NCBI GenBank assembly: GCA_963543695.1
Contig: CAUUCF010000011.1
Span: forward strand, 1 to 32,856
DNA length: 32,856 bases
From: CAUUCF01 sp963543695
Lineage (GTDB): Bacteria > Pseudomonadota > Gammaproteobacteria > UBA9339
Direction: 5' to 3'
In this document: positions 15,763 through 24,636 of the stretch, piece after piece
How the letters are laid out: every line of letters starts with the position of its first letter
Numbering within the stretch: the first letter of the stretch is position 1
The notes under the pieces: generated by a model
Seen by the model: the letters and a program-made list of their open reading frames with translations, nothing else
What the model was told of the DNA's origin: nothing
The model's database searches: none
Translations under genes and position numbers: made by a program

Positions 15763-17616
15763 GTGAAGCATCATTTATCTTGGAAAGGTGGGGTATTAAT
15801 CAGCATATTACTGTTAATGATCGTATATGCTTTACCCAATTTATTTGGAGAAGATCCAGCGGTACAAATTTACTCTAACGAAGCTAATTTAGCAAAAGTA
15901 CTAGAGCAAGTAAACGAAAGTTTAAATAAAGCGCAAATTGCTTTTCATTCGGCTAAATTAGAAAAAAACGAACGGATTTTAATCCGTTTTACTAATACTG
16001 AAGCACAATTAAAAGCTAAAGAAATTTTAAGCAAACAATTACCTGAGAATTGTACGGTAGCTTTAAATTTAGCTACACGTAATCCTCGTTGGTTAAGAGT
16101 GATTGGGGCTCATCCAATGAAATTAGGTTTGGATTTAAGAGGGGGAGTTCATTTTTTACTTTCGTTAGATACGTCTGAAATGATGAATAAACGAGAAATA
16201 GGGATAGTAAGGGCCATAGCTTCAAAATTAAGGGCCGCTATGGTTCGTTATCAATCGGTTGTTCGTCAGGAACCACACGGAGTGTCTATTTATTTCCGAG
16301 AAAGTAGCGAGTTAAAAAAAGGGTTGGAAGTTTTGGCTAAAAATTTCCCCGACTATGTGATAGAACAAATTAATGAACAGGGACAATATCGATTATCTGC
16401 TCGTATTTCGGAAGCAGCAGTTGCTAAATTAAACGATTATACGGTTGAACAGACGATGGCGATTTTAAGAAATCGGGTGAACGAATTAGGGATTAGCGAA
16501 GCGGTCGTGCAACGTCAAGGGGAAAACGGAATTAGTGTTGATTTACCCGGTATTCAAGATACCGCTCGGGCAAAAGAATTATTAGGGAAAACCGCTACGT
16601 TGGAATTTCATTTGCTAGACGAAGAACATAACGTTGAAGAGGCTTTAAGTGGGAACTTACCTTTAGGTTCACGTTTATATTACTATAATGGTCAGCCGTT
16701 ATTGCTAAAAGATCAAGTGGTGTTGCAAGGAAATGCGATCAATTATGCGATGGCTAATTATTCTCAATTTGGTCAACCGGTAGTACAGGTGCGTTTAAGT
16801 GCGGGTGAGGAAGGAAATTTTGCACGAATGACGAGTGAAAATATCGGTTGTTATTTAGCGGTAGTTTATACCGAACATAAAAACGAATTCAAAAAGGTCA
16901 ACGGTACCGAACAAAAGGTTAAGCGTGTAGTTGAAAAAGTAATTAGCGTTGCACGTATTCAATCTGCTTTAGGGGGGCAATTTGAGATTACCGGTTTATC
17001 TGAAGCGTACGCGCGTAATTTAGCTTTATTGTTACGTGCCGGATCGTTGATTGTGCCGGTGACGGTAGAGCAAGAAATCACGGTAGGCCCTAATATTGGT
17101 CAAAATAATATTTATAAAGGGATGTTATCTATTGTCATCGGGTACGCGTGTATTATGGTTTTTATGGGATTATATTATCGGACCTTTGGTTGGATTGCGA
17201 ATTTAGCTTTAATAATGAATTTAATTTTTGTCAGTGCGATAATGTCGTTATTAGGAGCTACTTTAACGATGCCGGGGATTGCTGGGATGGTTTTAACGGC
17301 AGGATTAGCGGTCGATGCTTGCGTTTTAATTTTTGAACGTATCCGTGAAGAGTTAAGGTTAGGTGCCAATATTCGCAACAGTATTAATGCTGGATATCAA
17401 CGAGCATTAACGACGATCATTGACGCTAATATGGCTACTTTAATTGTCGCTTTAGTGTTATTTGCGTTTGGGGATGGAGCGGTTAAAGGTTTTGCGGTAA
17501 CTTTGGTAATTGGGTTATTAGGTTCGATGTTAACAACGATCGTTTATTCTAGAGCTATAGTGAACGGATTATTTTTAAATCGATCCCAAGTTAATAAATT
17601 ACCGATTGGAAATTGA
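15763..17616 (+). CDS. secD: Protein translocase subunit SecD
   Basis: A 617-residue inner-membrane protein that uses the proton gradient to help draw exported proteins across the membrane. It begins with GTG 15763. A first membrane segment (about 7-25) is followed by LGLDLRGGVHFLLSLDTSEM, the periplasmic P1 region, and a block of five membrane segments at the C-terminus (GMLSIVIGYACIMVFMGLYY onward, then GLAVDACVLIFERIREEL). This is the normal E. coli arrangement of about 615 residues. secF follows after 8 bases. Both are translated from GTG starts, which may set their ratio. Confidence 0.96.
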   Translation: MKHHLSWKGGVLISILLLMIVYALPNLFGEDPAVQIYSNEANLAKVLEQVNESLNKAQIAFHSAKLEKNERILIRFTNTEAQLKAKEILSKQLPENCTVALNLATRNPRWLRVIGAHPMKLGLDLRGGVHFLLSLDTSEMMNKREIGIVRAIASKLRAAMVRYQSVVRQEPHGVSIYFRESSELKKGLEVLAKNFPDYVIEQINEQGQYRLSARISEAAVAKLNDYTVEQTMAILRNRVNELGISEAVVQRQGENGISVDLPGIQDTARAKELLGKTATLEFHLLDEEHNVEEALSGNLPLGSRLYYYNGQPLLLKDQVVLQGNAINYAMANYSQFGQPVVQVRLSAGEEGNFARMTSENIGCYLAVVYTEHKNEFKKVNGTEQKVKRVVEKVISVARIQSALGGQFEITGLSEAYARNLALLLRAGSLIVPVTVEQEITVGPNIGQNNIYKGMLSIVIGYACIMVFMGLYYRTFGWIANLALIMNLIFVSAIMSLLGATLTMPGIAGMVLTAGLAVDACVLIFERIREELRLGANIRNSINAGYQRALTTIIDANMATLIVALVLFAFGDGAVKGFAVTLVIGLLGSMLTTIVYSRAIVNGLFLNRSQVNKLPIGN

Positions 17617-17624
17617 GGTGAAAA

Positions 17625-18524
17625 GTGGAATTTTTTTCGCATGGTACTAAGATTGATTTTATGGCGCAGCGCAGATTAGCTTTTGCTTTTTCTGCATTGA
17701 TCGTGTTATTTTCGCTTTTTTCTTTGTTTCGTAATGGTTTAAATTTAGGTTTAGATTTTACGGGAGGAATACAATTAGAGTATCAATTCGATACGATTCC
17801 TTTTTATGACCAATTGAGGGAAAAATTAGCTCAAAATGGTCTAGCTGAAGCATCGGTACAAGCTTACGGTAGTGCTAGTAACGTTATCGTTAAATTAAAA
17901 TTACAGAAAAAGGTTAACCAACAATTTTTAATCGATAAAGTATCCCATGCGTTGGGTAAAAAGCCTGAACGAGTGGATATTATCGGCGCTCAAGTAGGTA
18001 AAACTTTAATGATGAACGGTATTTTAGCTGTTTTAGTCGCTTTATTAGGGACAATGTTATACATTACTTATCGCTTCGAATTTCGTTTTGCAATTAGTGC
18101 AGTAATTTCTTTAATTCACGATCCTTTATTAATTTTAGGGGTTTTTTCTTATTTTCAAATCGAATTCGATTTAATTGCGTTAGCGGCAGTTTTAACGGTT
18201 TTAGGATATTCGCTTAACGATACGATTGTGGTGTATGATCGAGTACGGGAGAACTTTCGTAAATTTAAAGATTTAACGGTCTACGAAGTTTTGAATTTAT
18301 CGATCAATCAAACTTTATCTAGAACGATCATCATTTCCAGTTTAACTTTTACGGTTGTAACTTGCTTATTTATTTTTGGGGGAAAAGTTTTACATGGTTT
18401 TTCTTTAGCGATGATGATTGGAATTGGAATTGGTACTTATTCTTCTATTTATATTGCGGGGGCGATATCGTTATTACTGGGGTTAAAACGTCAACATCTG
18501 TTGAAAAAGGAACTGCGACGATGA
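17625..18524 (+). CDS. secF: Protein translocase subunit SecF
   Basis: A 299-residue partner of SecD with six membrane segments. GTG 17625 is used, preceded by GAGG at 17615-17618. The family signature GLDFTGGIQLEYQF is near residue 38, and the later segment YSLNDTIVVYDRVREN is the conserved helix-4/5 motif. SecF forms a complex with SecD and YajC that assists the late steps of protein export. The gene overlaps trmB by four bases (ATGA). Confidence 0.96.
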   Translation: MEFFSHGTKIDFMAQRRLAFAFSALIVLFSLFSLFRNGLNLGLDFTGGIQLEYQFDTIPFYDQLREKLAQNGLAEASVQAYGSASNVIVKLKLQKKVNQQFLIDKVSHALGKKPERVDIIGAQVGKTLMMNGILAVLVALLGTMLYITYRFEFRFAISAVISLIHDPLLILGVFSYFQIEFDLIALAAVLTVLGYSLNDTIVVYDRVRENFRKFKDLTVYEVLNLSINQTLSRTIIISSLTFTVVTCLFIFGGKVLHGFSLAMMIGIGIGTYSSIYIAGAISLLLGLKRQHLLKKELRR

Positions 18525-19144
18525 TCAAAAGAACGATTCGCAGTTTTGTTTGCCGTAATCGTAAAATGACTTCAGAACAAGCTAAAGCTTGGGAGTTAGG
18601 TTATCAACAGTACGGATTAACGGTTGAACAAATCGTTGACCGTGCGGCTGTATTAGAGATCGGTTTTGGGGATGGAGCAAATTTATTGAATATAGCGCAA
18701 AATTATCCGAAGCAATTTTTCGTTGGAATAGAGGTTTATTTAGCTGGATTTCGTAAATTATTTAAACGACTAATTGATTGTCCCTTAAATAATTTAGGAG
18801 TCGTAAAAGCGGATGCTTGCGACGTTTTAGTTCAATTACCAGCAAATAGTTTAGCAGGGTGTTTAATTTTGTTTCCTGATCCTTGGCCGAAGAAACGTAA
18901 TCACAAACGTAGGTTGATTAATGAGGCTTTTGTTAATTTATTGGTAAACAAAATGAAGGTTGGTGGACAGCTTTTAATAAAAACGGATGATCTGAATTAT
19001 GGAGAGCAGATTCAAGCAATTTTGGCAAAGGTCGACGATTTGCAAGCTGGAGAAATATTGTGGCAAACGGTTCAAACTAATTTTGAACGGAAAGGGTTAG
19101 CAAAGCAACACCCTATTTTAAGTTTTTCGCGAATTAAAAAATAA
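18521..19144 (+). CDS. trmB: tRNA (guanine-N7-)-methyltransferase
   Basis: A 207-residue SAM-dependent enzyme that makes m7G at position 46 of the tRNA variable loop. ATG 18521 overlaps the secF stop and gives the expected start (IKRTIRSFVCRNRKMT). The SAM site is VLEIGFGDGANLL. The family signature FPDPWPKKRNHKRRL, which includes catalytic and tRNA-binding residues, is intact. A longer in-frame extension upstream lies inside secF and has no family similarity, so it is not used. Translation is probably coupled to secF. Confidence 0.94.
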   Translation: MIKRTIRSFVCRNRKMTSEQAKAWELGYQQYGLTVEQIVDRAAVLEIGFGDGANLLNIAQNYPKQFFVGIEVYLAGFRKLFKRLIDCPLNNLGVVKADACDVLVQLPANSLAGCLILFPDPWPKKRNHKRRLINEAFVNLLVNKMKVGGQLLIKTDDLNYGEQIQAILAKVDDLQAGEILWQTVQTNFERKGLAKQHPILSFSRIKK

Positions 19145-19169
19145 TTATTTTAGAGTAAGTTGAGATTAG

Positions 19170-20942
19170 ATGGAAAAAGTTGCAAAAAAATTTGTATTTG
19201 AAAATATTAGGCAAATTCTTCCGTATGCAAAACCCTACAGGTTAAAAATTCTTTTGTTTCTTAGTTTAGTTTTTCCTTTAGGAGCTTCAGATGCCTTAAT
19301 TACTTTGGGTTTAAAATGGCTAGTGGATAATTTACAACATATTAATACGGTAGGCATTAAAAGTATTTCTTTAAACGTATGGTTCATGCCTTTATATGTG
19401 ATTGGTTTTGCGGTAACGCAAGGATTATTGCAATATTTTACCGCTTATCTAAATGCTTGGATCGGGAATAGAATTGCTACCGACGTTAAAATTAAAATGT
19501 TTGATAAATTAATCAGTTTAGATTTAAGTTATTTTGACCAGAATAATTCGGGTAATATTTTAATGCGTTATTATAATGATCCGGAAACAGCTTGTCGAGA
19601 TTTATTAAATCAATTTAAAGATTTAATTAGCCGAGCGGTGACGGTTTTATCTTTGGCGTTACTTTTAGTGAGTTTATCTTGGAAATTAGCGATTGTTTCG
19701 TTAATCATGTTGTCCTTAACGATAGTACCAGTACAGCGATTAAGACAAAAAATTAAACAGTTAATTAGCGGGGTAGTGAATATTTCTGCCCAGATTATTA
19801 CGAACTATAATGAAACGTTTAACGGGATTAAAACGATAGTGGTTTATAATTTACAAAAATTTCAAACTGCTAAGTTACGATTAATGTTGAGGGATTTTTT
19901 TGCGTTACAAATGAAGATGACCCAAAGGACTGCTTGGTTGCCACCGTCGATGCATATTATCGCTTCAGTAGGGATTGGTATTACGATTGGTTATGGTACT
20001 TTTTTGGTATTAACGAATAACATTACTTTAGGATCTCTAATTAGTTTTGCTACTTCATTATTTTTAATTTATAATCCGATTAAAGCGTTAGGATCGAGTT
20101 TAACTAATTTACAGCAGGCGATGTTCGCTTTAGACCGTATTTTTAAGATTTTAAAGATGTCTCCTACGATTACCGATCCTCAACTCGCAAAAGCATCACC
20201 GAATATTAATTTTCAATCGTTAGCGTTTAACGACGTTAGCTTCGCTTACGTTAAAGGGCGTAAGGTATTAGACCAAATATCTTTTACGTTATCGGCGGGA
20301 GAAAGTTTAGCGTTGGTAGGTAATTCAGGGGGAGGTAAAACGACGATTACTAGTTTGTTAATGCGTTTTTACGATGTTCATTCGGGCGCTATTAAAATAA
20401 ACGGAATAGATATACGTGATTGGAAACTTCACGACTTACATCAACAAATGGCGGTTGTTTTTCAAGATAATTTTTTATTTAATGGAACGGTAGCGGATAA
20501 TTTATTAGTGGGAAAAACCGATGCTAGTGAAGCTGAAATGTGGGATGCTTTACGTAAAGCTTGTTTGGATACTTTTGTTGATAGTTTACCTAAAAAGCTC
20601 CATACACTCATTGGTGAGCATGGACTTTTATTATCGGGCGGGCAGAAACAACGTTTAGCGATTGCAAGGGCTTTTTTAAAAAAGGCGCCGATGATTATTT
20701 TAGATGAAGCAACTAGTGCTTTAGATAACCATTCAGAAGCGATGATTCAGAAGGCGATTTACAACTTAACGAAGCAAAAAACGGTCATTGTAATAGCTCA
20801 TCGTTTATCAACGATTCAACACGTAGATAAAATTATCGTAGTTCAAAACGGTAAAATTGTTGAACAGGGCAAGCACGAGGAATTATTAGCTAATGCTCAG
20901 GGGGTATACCGTAGTTTGTACGATATTCAATTTCGTAAGTAG
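19170..20942 (+). CDS. msbA: MsbA-type ABC transporter (lipid A-core flippase)
   Basis: A 590-residue half-transporter: six membrane segments in residues 1-320 and a nucleotide-binding domain from about 355. Walker A is GNSGGGKTT (from G384), the signature LSGGQKQR starts at L488, and Walker B ends in D512-E513 (IILDEATSALD). A conserved H-loop (IAHRLS) follows. Length and order fit MsbA (E. coli 582), which flips lipid A-core across the inner membrane. The usual neighbour lpxK is missing, so another lipid or drug exporter of the same family cannot be excluded. bamE follows after 11 bases, which fits an envelope-building role. Confidence 0.8.
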   Translation: MEKVAKKFVFENIRQILPYAKPYRLKILLFLSLVFPLGASDALITLGLKWLVDNLQHINTVGIKSISLNVWFMPLYVIGFAVTQGLLQYFTAYLNAWIGNRIATDVKIKMFDKLISLDLSYFDQNNSGNILMRYYNDPETACRDLLNQFKDLISRAVTVLSLALLLVSLSWKLAIVSLIMLSLTIVPVQRLRQKIKQLISGVVNISAQIITNYNETFNGIKTIVVYNLQKFQTAKLRLMLRDFFALQMKMTQRTAWLPPSMHIIASVGIGITIGYGTFLVLTNNITLGSLISFATSLFLIYNPIKALGSSLTNLQQAMFALDRIFKILKMSPTITDPQLAKASPNINFQSLAFNDVSFAYVKGRKVLDQISFTLSAGESLALVGNSGGGKTTITSLLMRFYDVHSGAIKINGIDIRDWKLHDLHQQMAVVFQDNFLFNGTVADNLLVGKTDASEAEMWDALRKACLDTFVDSLPKKLHTLIGEHGLLLSGGQKQRLAIARAFLKKAPMIILDEATSALDNHSEAMIQKAIYNLTKQKTVIVIAHRLSTIQHVDKIIVVQNGKIVEQGKHEELLANAQGVYRSLYDIQFRK

Positions 20943-20953
20943 GTGATATAGCT

Positions 20954-21256
20954 ATGAAAAAAATATTATATTTGGGGTTATTAGGACTTTTAATTAGTTG
21001 TAGTATTTATAAAGTACCGATTGTCCAAGGGAATTATTTACGGAAAGATTTAATTGAGCAAATTAAAGTAGGACAGACGAAAGCAGCGGTGCGGGAGATT
21101 TTAGGAGATTCCGTTTTACCAGCGATCATGAAAACGGACGAGTGGGTCTATTTATATACGGAACAATTTGGTTCGAATTTGAACCAAGTAAGAAATTATC
21201 GCATGGTGATTCAATTTAAACAGGGTAAAGTAAGTAATATTTATGTCAAAAGTTGA
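20954..21256 (+). CDS. bamE: Outer-membrane protein assembly lipoprotein BamE
   Basis: A 100-residue lipoprotein. The signal peptide ends in the lipobox LLIS-C with Cys at residue 16. The mature part has IVQGNYL, then IKVGQTKAAVREILG and WVYLYTEQ, which follow the BamE (SmpA) pattern of helix pair and antiparallel sheet. BamE stabilises the BamA-BamD complex that inserts beta-barrel proteins in the outer membrane. It overlaps smpB by 14 bases, an arrangement in line with the old gene name smpA for small protein A beside smpB. Confidence 0.9.
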   Translation: MKKILYLGLLGLLISCSIYKVPIVQGNYLRKDLIEQIKVGQTKAAVREILGDSVLPAIMKTDEWVYLYTEQFGSNLNQVRNYRMVIQFKQGKVSNIYVKS

Positions 21257-21716
21257 GCCTCATTTTATTACCATTAATAGAAAAGCTAAACACGATTACC
21301 ATCTTGAACAAACCTTCGAAGCGGGGATTTGTTTGCAGGGGTGGGAAGTTAAAAGTTTAAGGGACGGTCGAGCACAACTTTCAGAGAGTTACGTCGTGTT
21401 ACAAAAGGGGGAAGCCTTTTTATTAAACGCGAACATTTCCCCTTTAAAAACGGTTTCTACCCATATTAAACCAGTGGCTGACCGAACGAGAAAATTATTA
21501 TTAAAACGAAAAGAATTAGACAAATTAATCGGTTTAAGTGAAAAAAAAGGAATGGCCATAATTCCTTTAGATCTCCACTGGAGCCATAATTGTGCAAAAT
21601 TAAATTTTGCTTTAGCTAGAGGGAAAAAAGATTACGATAAGAGGGCTGCTGAAAAAGAAAAACAATGGCAAAAAGACAAATTATTATTGCACAGTATTAA
21701 ATATAAACGCGTTTAA
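21243..21716 (+). CDS. smpB: SsrA-binding protein SmpB
   Basis: A 157-residue RNA-binding protein that joins tmRNA to the ribosome during trans-translation. The OB-fold core is seen as TINRKAKHDYHLEQTFEAGI, then LQGWEVKSLRDGRAQLSESY, and the basic C-terminal tail KKDYDKRAAEKEKQWQKDK, which mimics the missing anticodon arm. The start overlaps the end of bamE by 14 bases, so translation is coupled. No tmRNA gene (ssrA) could be recognised next to it in this window. Confidence 0.96.
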   Translation: MSKVEPHFITINRKAKHDYHLEQTFEAGICLQGWEVKSLRDGRAQLSESYVVLQKGEAFLLNANISPLKTVSTHIKPVADRTRKLLLKRKELDKLIGLSEKKGMAIIPLDLHWSHNCAKLNFALARGKKDYDKRAAEKEKQWQKDKLLLHSIKYKRV

Positions 21717-21851
21717 TTTGGTTATTCGTTAATTTACTAAATTAATCTTTTTTAACGGGCTAAAAAAGCCTATCATTAAGTTTTTATCGAGGTTAAGTTT
21801 CATTTAAAATACTAGTAATTTTTTACGGGTATTTTTTGAAATTTTATCGTT

Positions 21852-21857
21852 TATAAT
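21852..21857 (+). promoter_or_regulatory. Candidate -10 element before the prepilin-like gene
   Basis: A perfect TATAAT stands 23 bases before ATG 21881. There is no matching -35 element at 16-18 bases; the nearest TTGAAA (21836-21841) is only 10 bases away. It would start a transcript for the prepilin-like gene, the beta-barrel gene and comM. Confidence 0.35.
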
Positions 21858-21880
21858 TGATAGGATTTAATTGATTTTTT

Positions 21881-22297
21881 ATGAGACAGGGGTACGGAGG
21901 TTTCATTTTATTGTTAGTCGTTAGTTTACTTAGTATTTTAAGTTTAATTGCATTACGCTTAGAAAAAAAATTATTGACAAATAGCCAAAAATTACACGCT
22001 TTTAAGCGAAACTGGCAGCAATATTATCAACAACGGCAATGGTTAGTTTTAGGGGAACAACATTTGTTAGAGGGTAAGGGAATTCCGGCTTCAGGATTAA
22101 AAATAACTTATCGTGAATTACCGATAGTTTTATGTAACGGGAAATATTATCAAATTAAAGTACCGATTAGGAAAAATTTGTGTTTTATTGAACATTTTGC
22201 TGTTTATGTACCGCAGCACGAAACGAAAGAAGGTTGTTTGTTGGTAGAGGATAATTTTTGGGGGAGAAAAAGTTTAACTGTTGGAGGATGTTTATGA
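21881..22297 (+). CDS. Small membrane protein with a prepilin-like (PilX-type) N-terminus
   Basis: A 138-residue protein of unknown function. Its start, MRQGYGG followed by FILLLVVSLLSILSLIAL, resembles a type IV prepilin leader ending in Gly before Phe and a single hydrophobic helix. The Glu normally at mature position 5 is missing, as in some minor pilins of the PilX and GspK groups. The rest (about residues 40-138) is soluble with three cysteines and no recognised domain. The gene ends in an ATGA overlap with a beta-barrel gene, and comM follows that, which hints at a link to DNA uptake or a pilus. It could equally be an ordinary single-pass membrane protein. AGGA lies 15 bases before the start, a weak ribosome site. 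Confidence 0.6.
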   Translation: MRQGYGGFILLLVVSLLSILSLIALRLEKKLLTNSQKLHAFKRNWQQYYQQRQWLVLGEQHLLEGKGIPASGLKITYRELPIVLCNGKYYQIKVPIRKNLCFIEHFAVYVPQHETKEGCLLVEDNFWGRKSLTVGGCL

Positions 22298-22860
22298 AAA
22301 AAATAAATAAAGGGTGGACGTTTTTATTGTTTTATATGTTGTTAGTACCATGTTACAGCGATTTTTTAAAAGAGTATTTTGGCCCTAATTTAGGGATAGG
22401 AGTTAATATTGGTACTGGAGCAGGGTTTGAAGTTTACGATAAAGGCTTTGATAAAGCACGTCCTTATTTTAAAAAATCATCAGGTTTGGTCGGACAAATG
22501 TCGGGAATTCTGAGTTATAATCGTTATTTTGGGGCAGAATTTAATATAGCTAAATTAGGCAATGACGGTTACTATAGAATGGCCGTTTTAGGGCAATTAG
22601 GGGTACCTTTATACCGGAAATTTTCGTTACGAGGGAGATTAGGTTACGGAGTTTCTTTTATAGAGTATGAAGGGCACGATTATGATGCCCGGGGGTTAGT
22701 TTACGGAGCGTCGTTAGAGTACAAAATCAATGCTTATTTTTCTTTAACTTGTGATTGGTTAAGAAACACGGGTGGAAATTATAAAGGCGTGGTTCACGTT
22801 CCTGGTGCCCATTACGTTGGGATTGGGGTTACGATCAACCGTTTTTGGCAAGATAAATAG
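22294..22860 (+). CDS. Predicted outer-membrane beta-barrel protein
   Basis: A 188-residue protein. ATG 22294 is preferred because GGAGG sits at 22283-22287, six bases before it, and the protein then begins with a signal peptide (MKKINKGWTFLLFYMLLVPCYS). The mature part has alternating strands ending in aromatic residues, for example VGQMSGILSYNRYFGAEFNI and YRKFSLRGRLGYGVSFIEYE. The last strand is HYVGIGVTINRFW, which looks like a barrel-insertion signal. This is the general layout of small eight-stranded OmpA-like or opacity-type barrels. The family is not identified more closely. It is translationally coupled to the prepilin-like gene (ATGA) and precedes comM by 5 bases. Confidence 0.75.
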   Translation: MKKINKGWTFLLFYMLLVPCYSDFLKEYFGPNLGIGVNIGTGAGFEVYDKGFDKARPYFKKSSGLVGQMSGILSYNRYFGAEFNIAKLGNDGYYRMAVLGQLGVPLYRKFSLRGRLGYGVSFIEYEGHDYDARGLVYGASLEYKINAYFSLTCDWLRNTGGNYKGVVHVPGAHYVGIGVTINRFWQDK

Positions 22861-22865
22861 CATTA

Positions 22866-24383
22866 ATGGATAATTTAGCGGTCGTTTTGACGCGTTCTCG
22901 TTACGGATTAGAAACTCCATTAGTGAGGGTAGAAGTACATTTATCGCGCGGTCTACCTCGTTTAAGTATCGTGGGTTTACCGGAAACGGCCGTTAAAGAA
23001 AGTAAAGAACGGGTACGAAGTGCCATTATTAATTCTGGTTTTGTATTTCCGCTCAAGAGGATTACGATTAATTTAGCTCCGGCTAGTTTGCCGAAACGAG
23101 AAGGAGGAAGATTTGATTTAGCTATTGCAATTGGTATTTTAGTCGCTTCTGAACAGTTAGCGGTTAAAGATTTAGACCAATATGAATTTAGTGGGGAATT
23201 AGCTTTAGACGGTTCTTTGCACGAGAAACAAGGTTTATTATCGGTAGCGATTGCGGTACAAAAAGCCGGTAGAACTTTAATTCTACCGGTGGATAGCGGG
23301 GAAGAAGTAGGCATTGTTCAAGGTTTAAAAGCATTAGCGAGTCCAAACCTAGCGGCCGTTTGTCATTATTTGAAAACGAAATCGCCGGAGGTTTTAAAAG
23401 CAGTACCGTCGGTTAATTTGGAGATTCACGACGAAACAAACGATTTGGCGGCAGTGTATGGTCAACCTTTAGCTAAAAGAGCGTTAGAAATAGCGGCGGC
23501 TGGAGGACATAATTTACTATTTTGGGGACCGCCAGGGGTAGGGAAAAGTATGCTGGCGCGTTGTCTGCCTTCTTTACTACCACGATTAAATTTAGCTGCG
23601 GTTTTAGAAAGTGCGCAGTTATATTCTTTAGCGGGAGCTAACTATTTCAACGTGGGGGCTCCTCCTTTTCGAACACCACATCATAGTGCTTCAATTAACG
23701 CGTTAGTTGGAGGGGGCAATCCTCCTAAACCGGGGGAAATTTCTTTAGCACACCATGGGGTTTTATTTTTAGATGAATTATTGGAATTTCCGAGGGCCGT
23801 TTTGGATGCTTTACGGGAACCTTTAGAAACGCAACAAATATCCATTGCTCGGGTAGAAAATTACGTTATTTATCCGGCGGATTTTCAGTTGATCGTTGCG
23901 ATGAATCCTTGTTTATGTGGATATTGAGGAAGTGACGGAGGACGTTGTACTTGCAGTGAAGAGCAAGTAAAGCGTTATCAACGTAAATTATCGGGACCTT
24001 TATTAGATAGAATTGATTTATGGGTGCAGTTGCAGCGTGCTTTTGTCCCAGGTTTGCAATTATTAAATGTGCATAATCAAACAGAAAGTAGTGCTACGGT
24101 GAGAGCGAAAGTATTGAAAGTTAGGCAGTTAGCTCAAGAACGTTTCGGTAAAATGAATGCTCGTTTAAGTAAAGAAGAATTATCCCAAATCAGTCAATTA
24201 ACGAAACCGGTGATTAATGAATTTGAAAAATTAGTGAAACCGCTCAATTTATCGATGCGTAGTTATTTACGTTTACTACGGGTAGCAAGGACGATCGCAG
24301 ATTTAGCAGATGAAGCGCAAGTTCGGTTAGAGCATTTAAGTGAAGCTTTGAGTTATCGACAAATTTTTTTAAACCTGCGATAA
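22866..24383 (+). pseudogene. comM: ComM-type Mg chelatase-like ATPase, interrupted by one in-frame TGA
   Basis: The frame runs from ATG 22866 to TAA 24381-24383 (505 codons), the usual ComM length, broken only by TGA at 23925-23927. Before it are the N-terminal Lon-like fold (LSIVGLPETAVKESKERVRS), Walker A GPPGVGKSM and Walker B VLFLDELLEF, ending MNPCLCGY. After it the same frame continues with GRCTCSEEQVKRYQRKLSGP, LLDRIDLWVQ, SATVRAKVL and a C-terminal ARTIADLADE. ComM is a helicase that promotes branch migration during natural transformation. The stop falls in the conserved CGY-x-G segment at a position where other members vary. With no indel and well-kept sequence on both sides, the loss looks recent, or the stop is read through at low level. 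Confidence 0.85.
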
Positions 24384-24577
24384 GGGGTTTAAATTTCAAA
24401 TGGCTGCCGGTAAAGGGATATTGAATCGATAAATTAATTTTAAACTTTAAAGGGTATTGAGCAATAAAGGAGGTTTTACTGAAAGAATTGATTTTTGAAA
24501 TTTCCTTTTTCGCTAAACGAGTAAAAAGTGTTAACGGATTTTTTAGCATAAAATTTAATATAAAAAAGGAATTAGCC

Positions 24578-24605
24578 CTTGAATTTTAAAAAAAGTGACA
24601 CATAT
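24578..24605 (+). promoter_or_regulatory. Possible heat-shock (sigma32-type) promoter of dnaK
   Basis: CTTGAAT at 24578-24584 matches the sigma32 -35 element well. After 14 bases comes CACATAT (24599-24605), a partial match to the CCCCATNT -10 element. A start would fall about 25 bases before ATG 24637. The 253-base gap 24384-24636 has no other clear signal. Confidence 0.4.
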
Positions 24606-24636
24606 CAATAACATTAACAGTAAAAAAGGATGCAAT

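Noticed and set aside
21747..21768. CTTTTTTA / TAAAAAAG inverted repeat after smpB as a terminator
   Set aside because: The stem is almost only A-T pairs and no T run follows at the right place; a GGCT/AGCC alternative stem is only four pairs.
21717..21880. tmRNA gene (ssrA) beside smpB
   Set aside because: The gap is only 164 bases, with no tRNA-like acceptor, T arm or tag-coding segment.
23925..23927. UGA read as tryptophan (altered genetic code) to explain the comM stop
   Set aside because: secF, recO, greA, bamE and other intact genes end in TGA at their normal lengths, and tryptophan is written TGG throughout.
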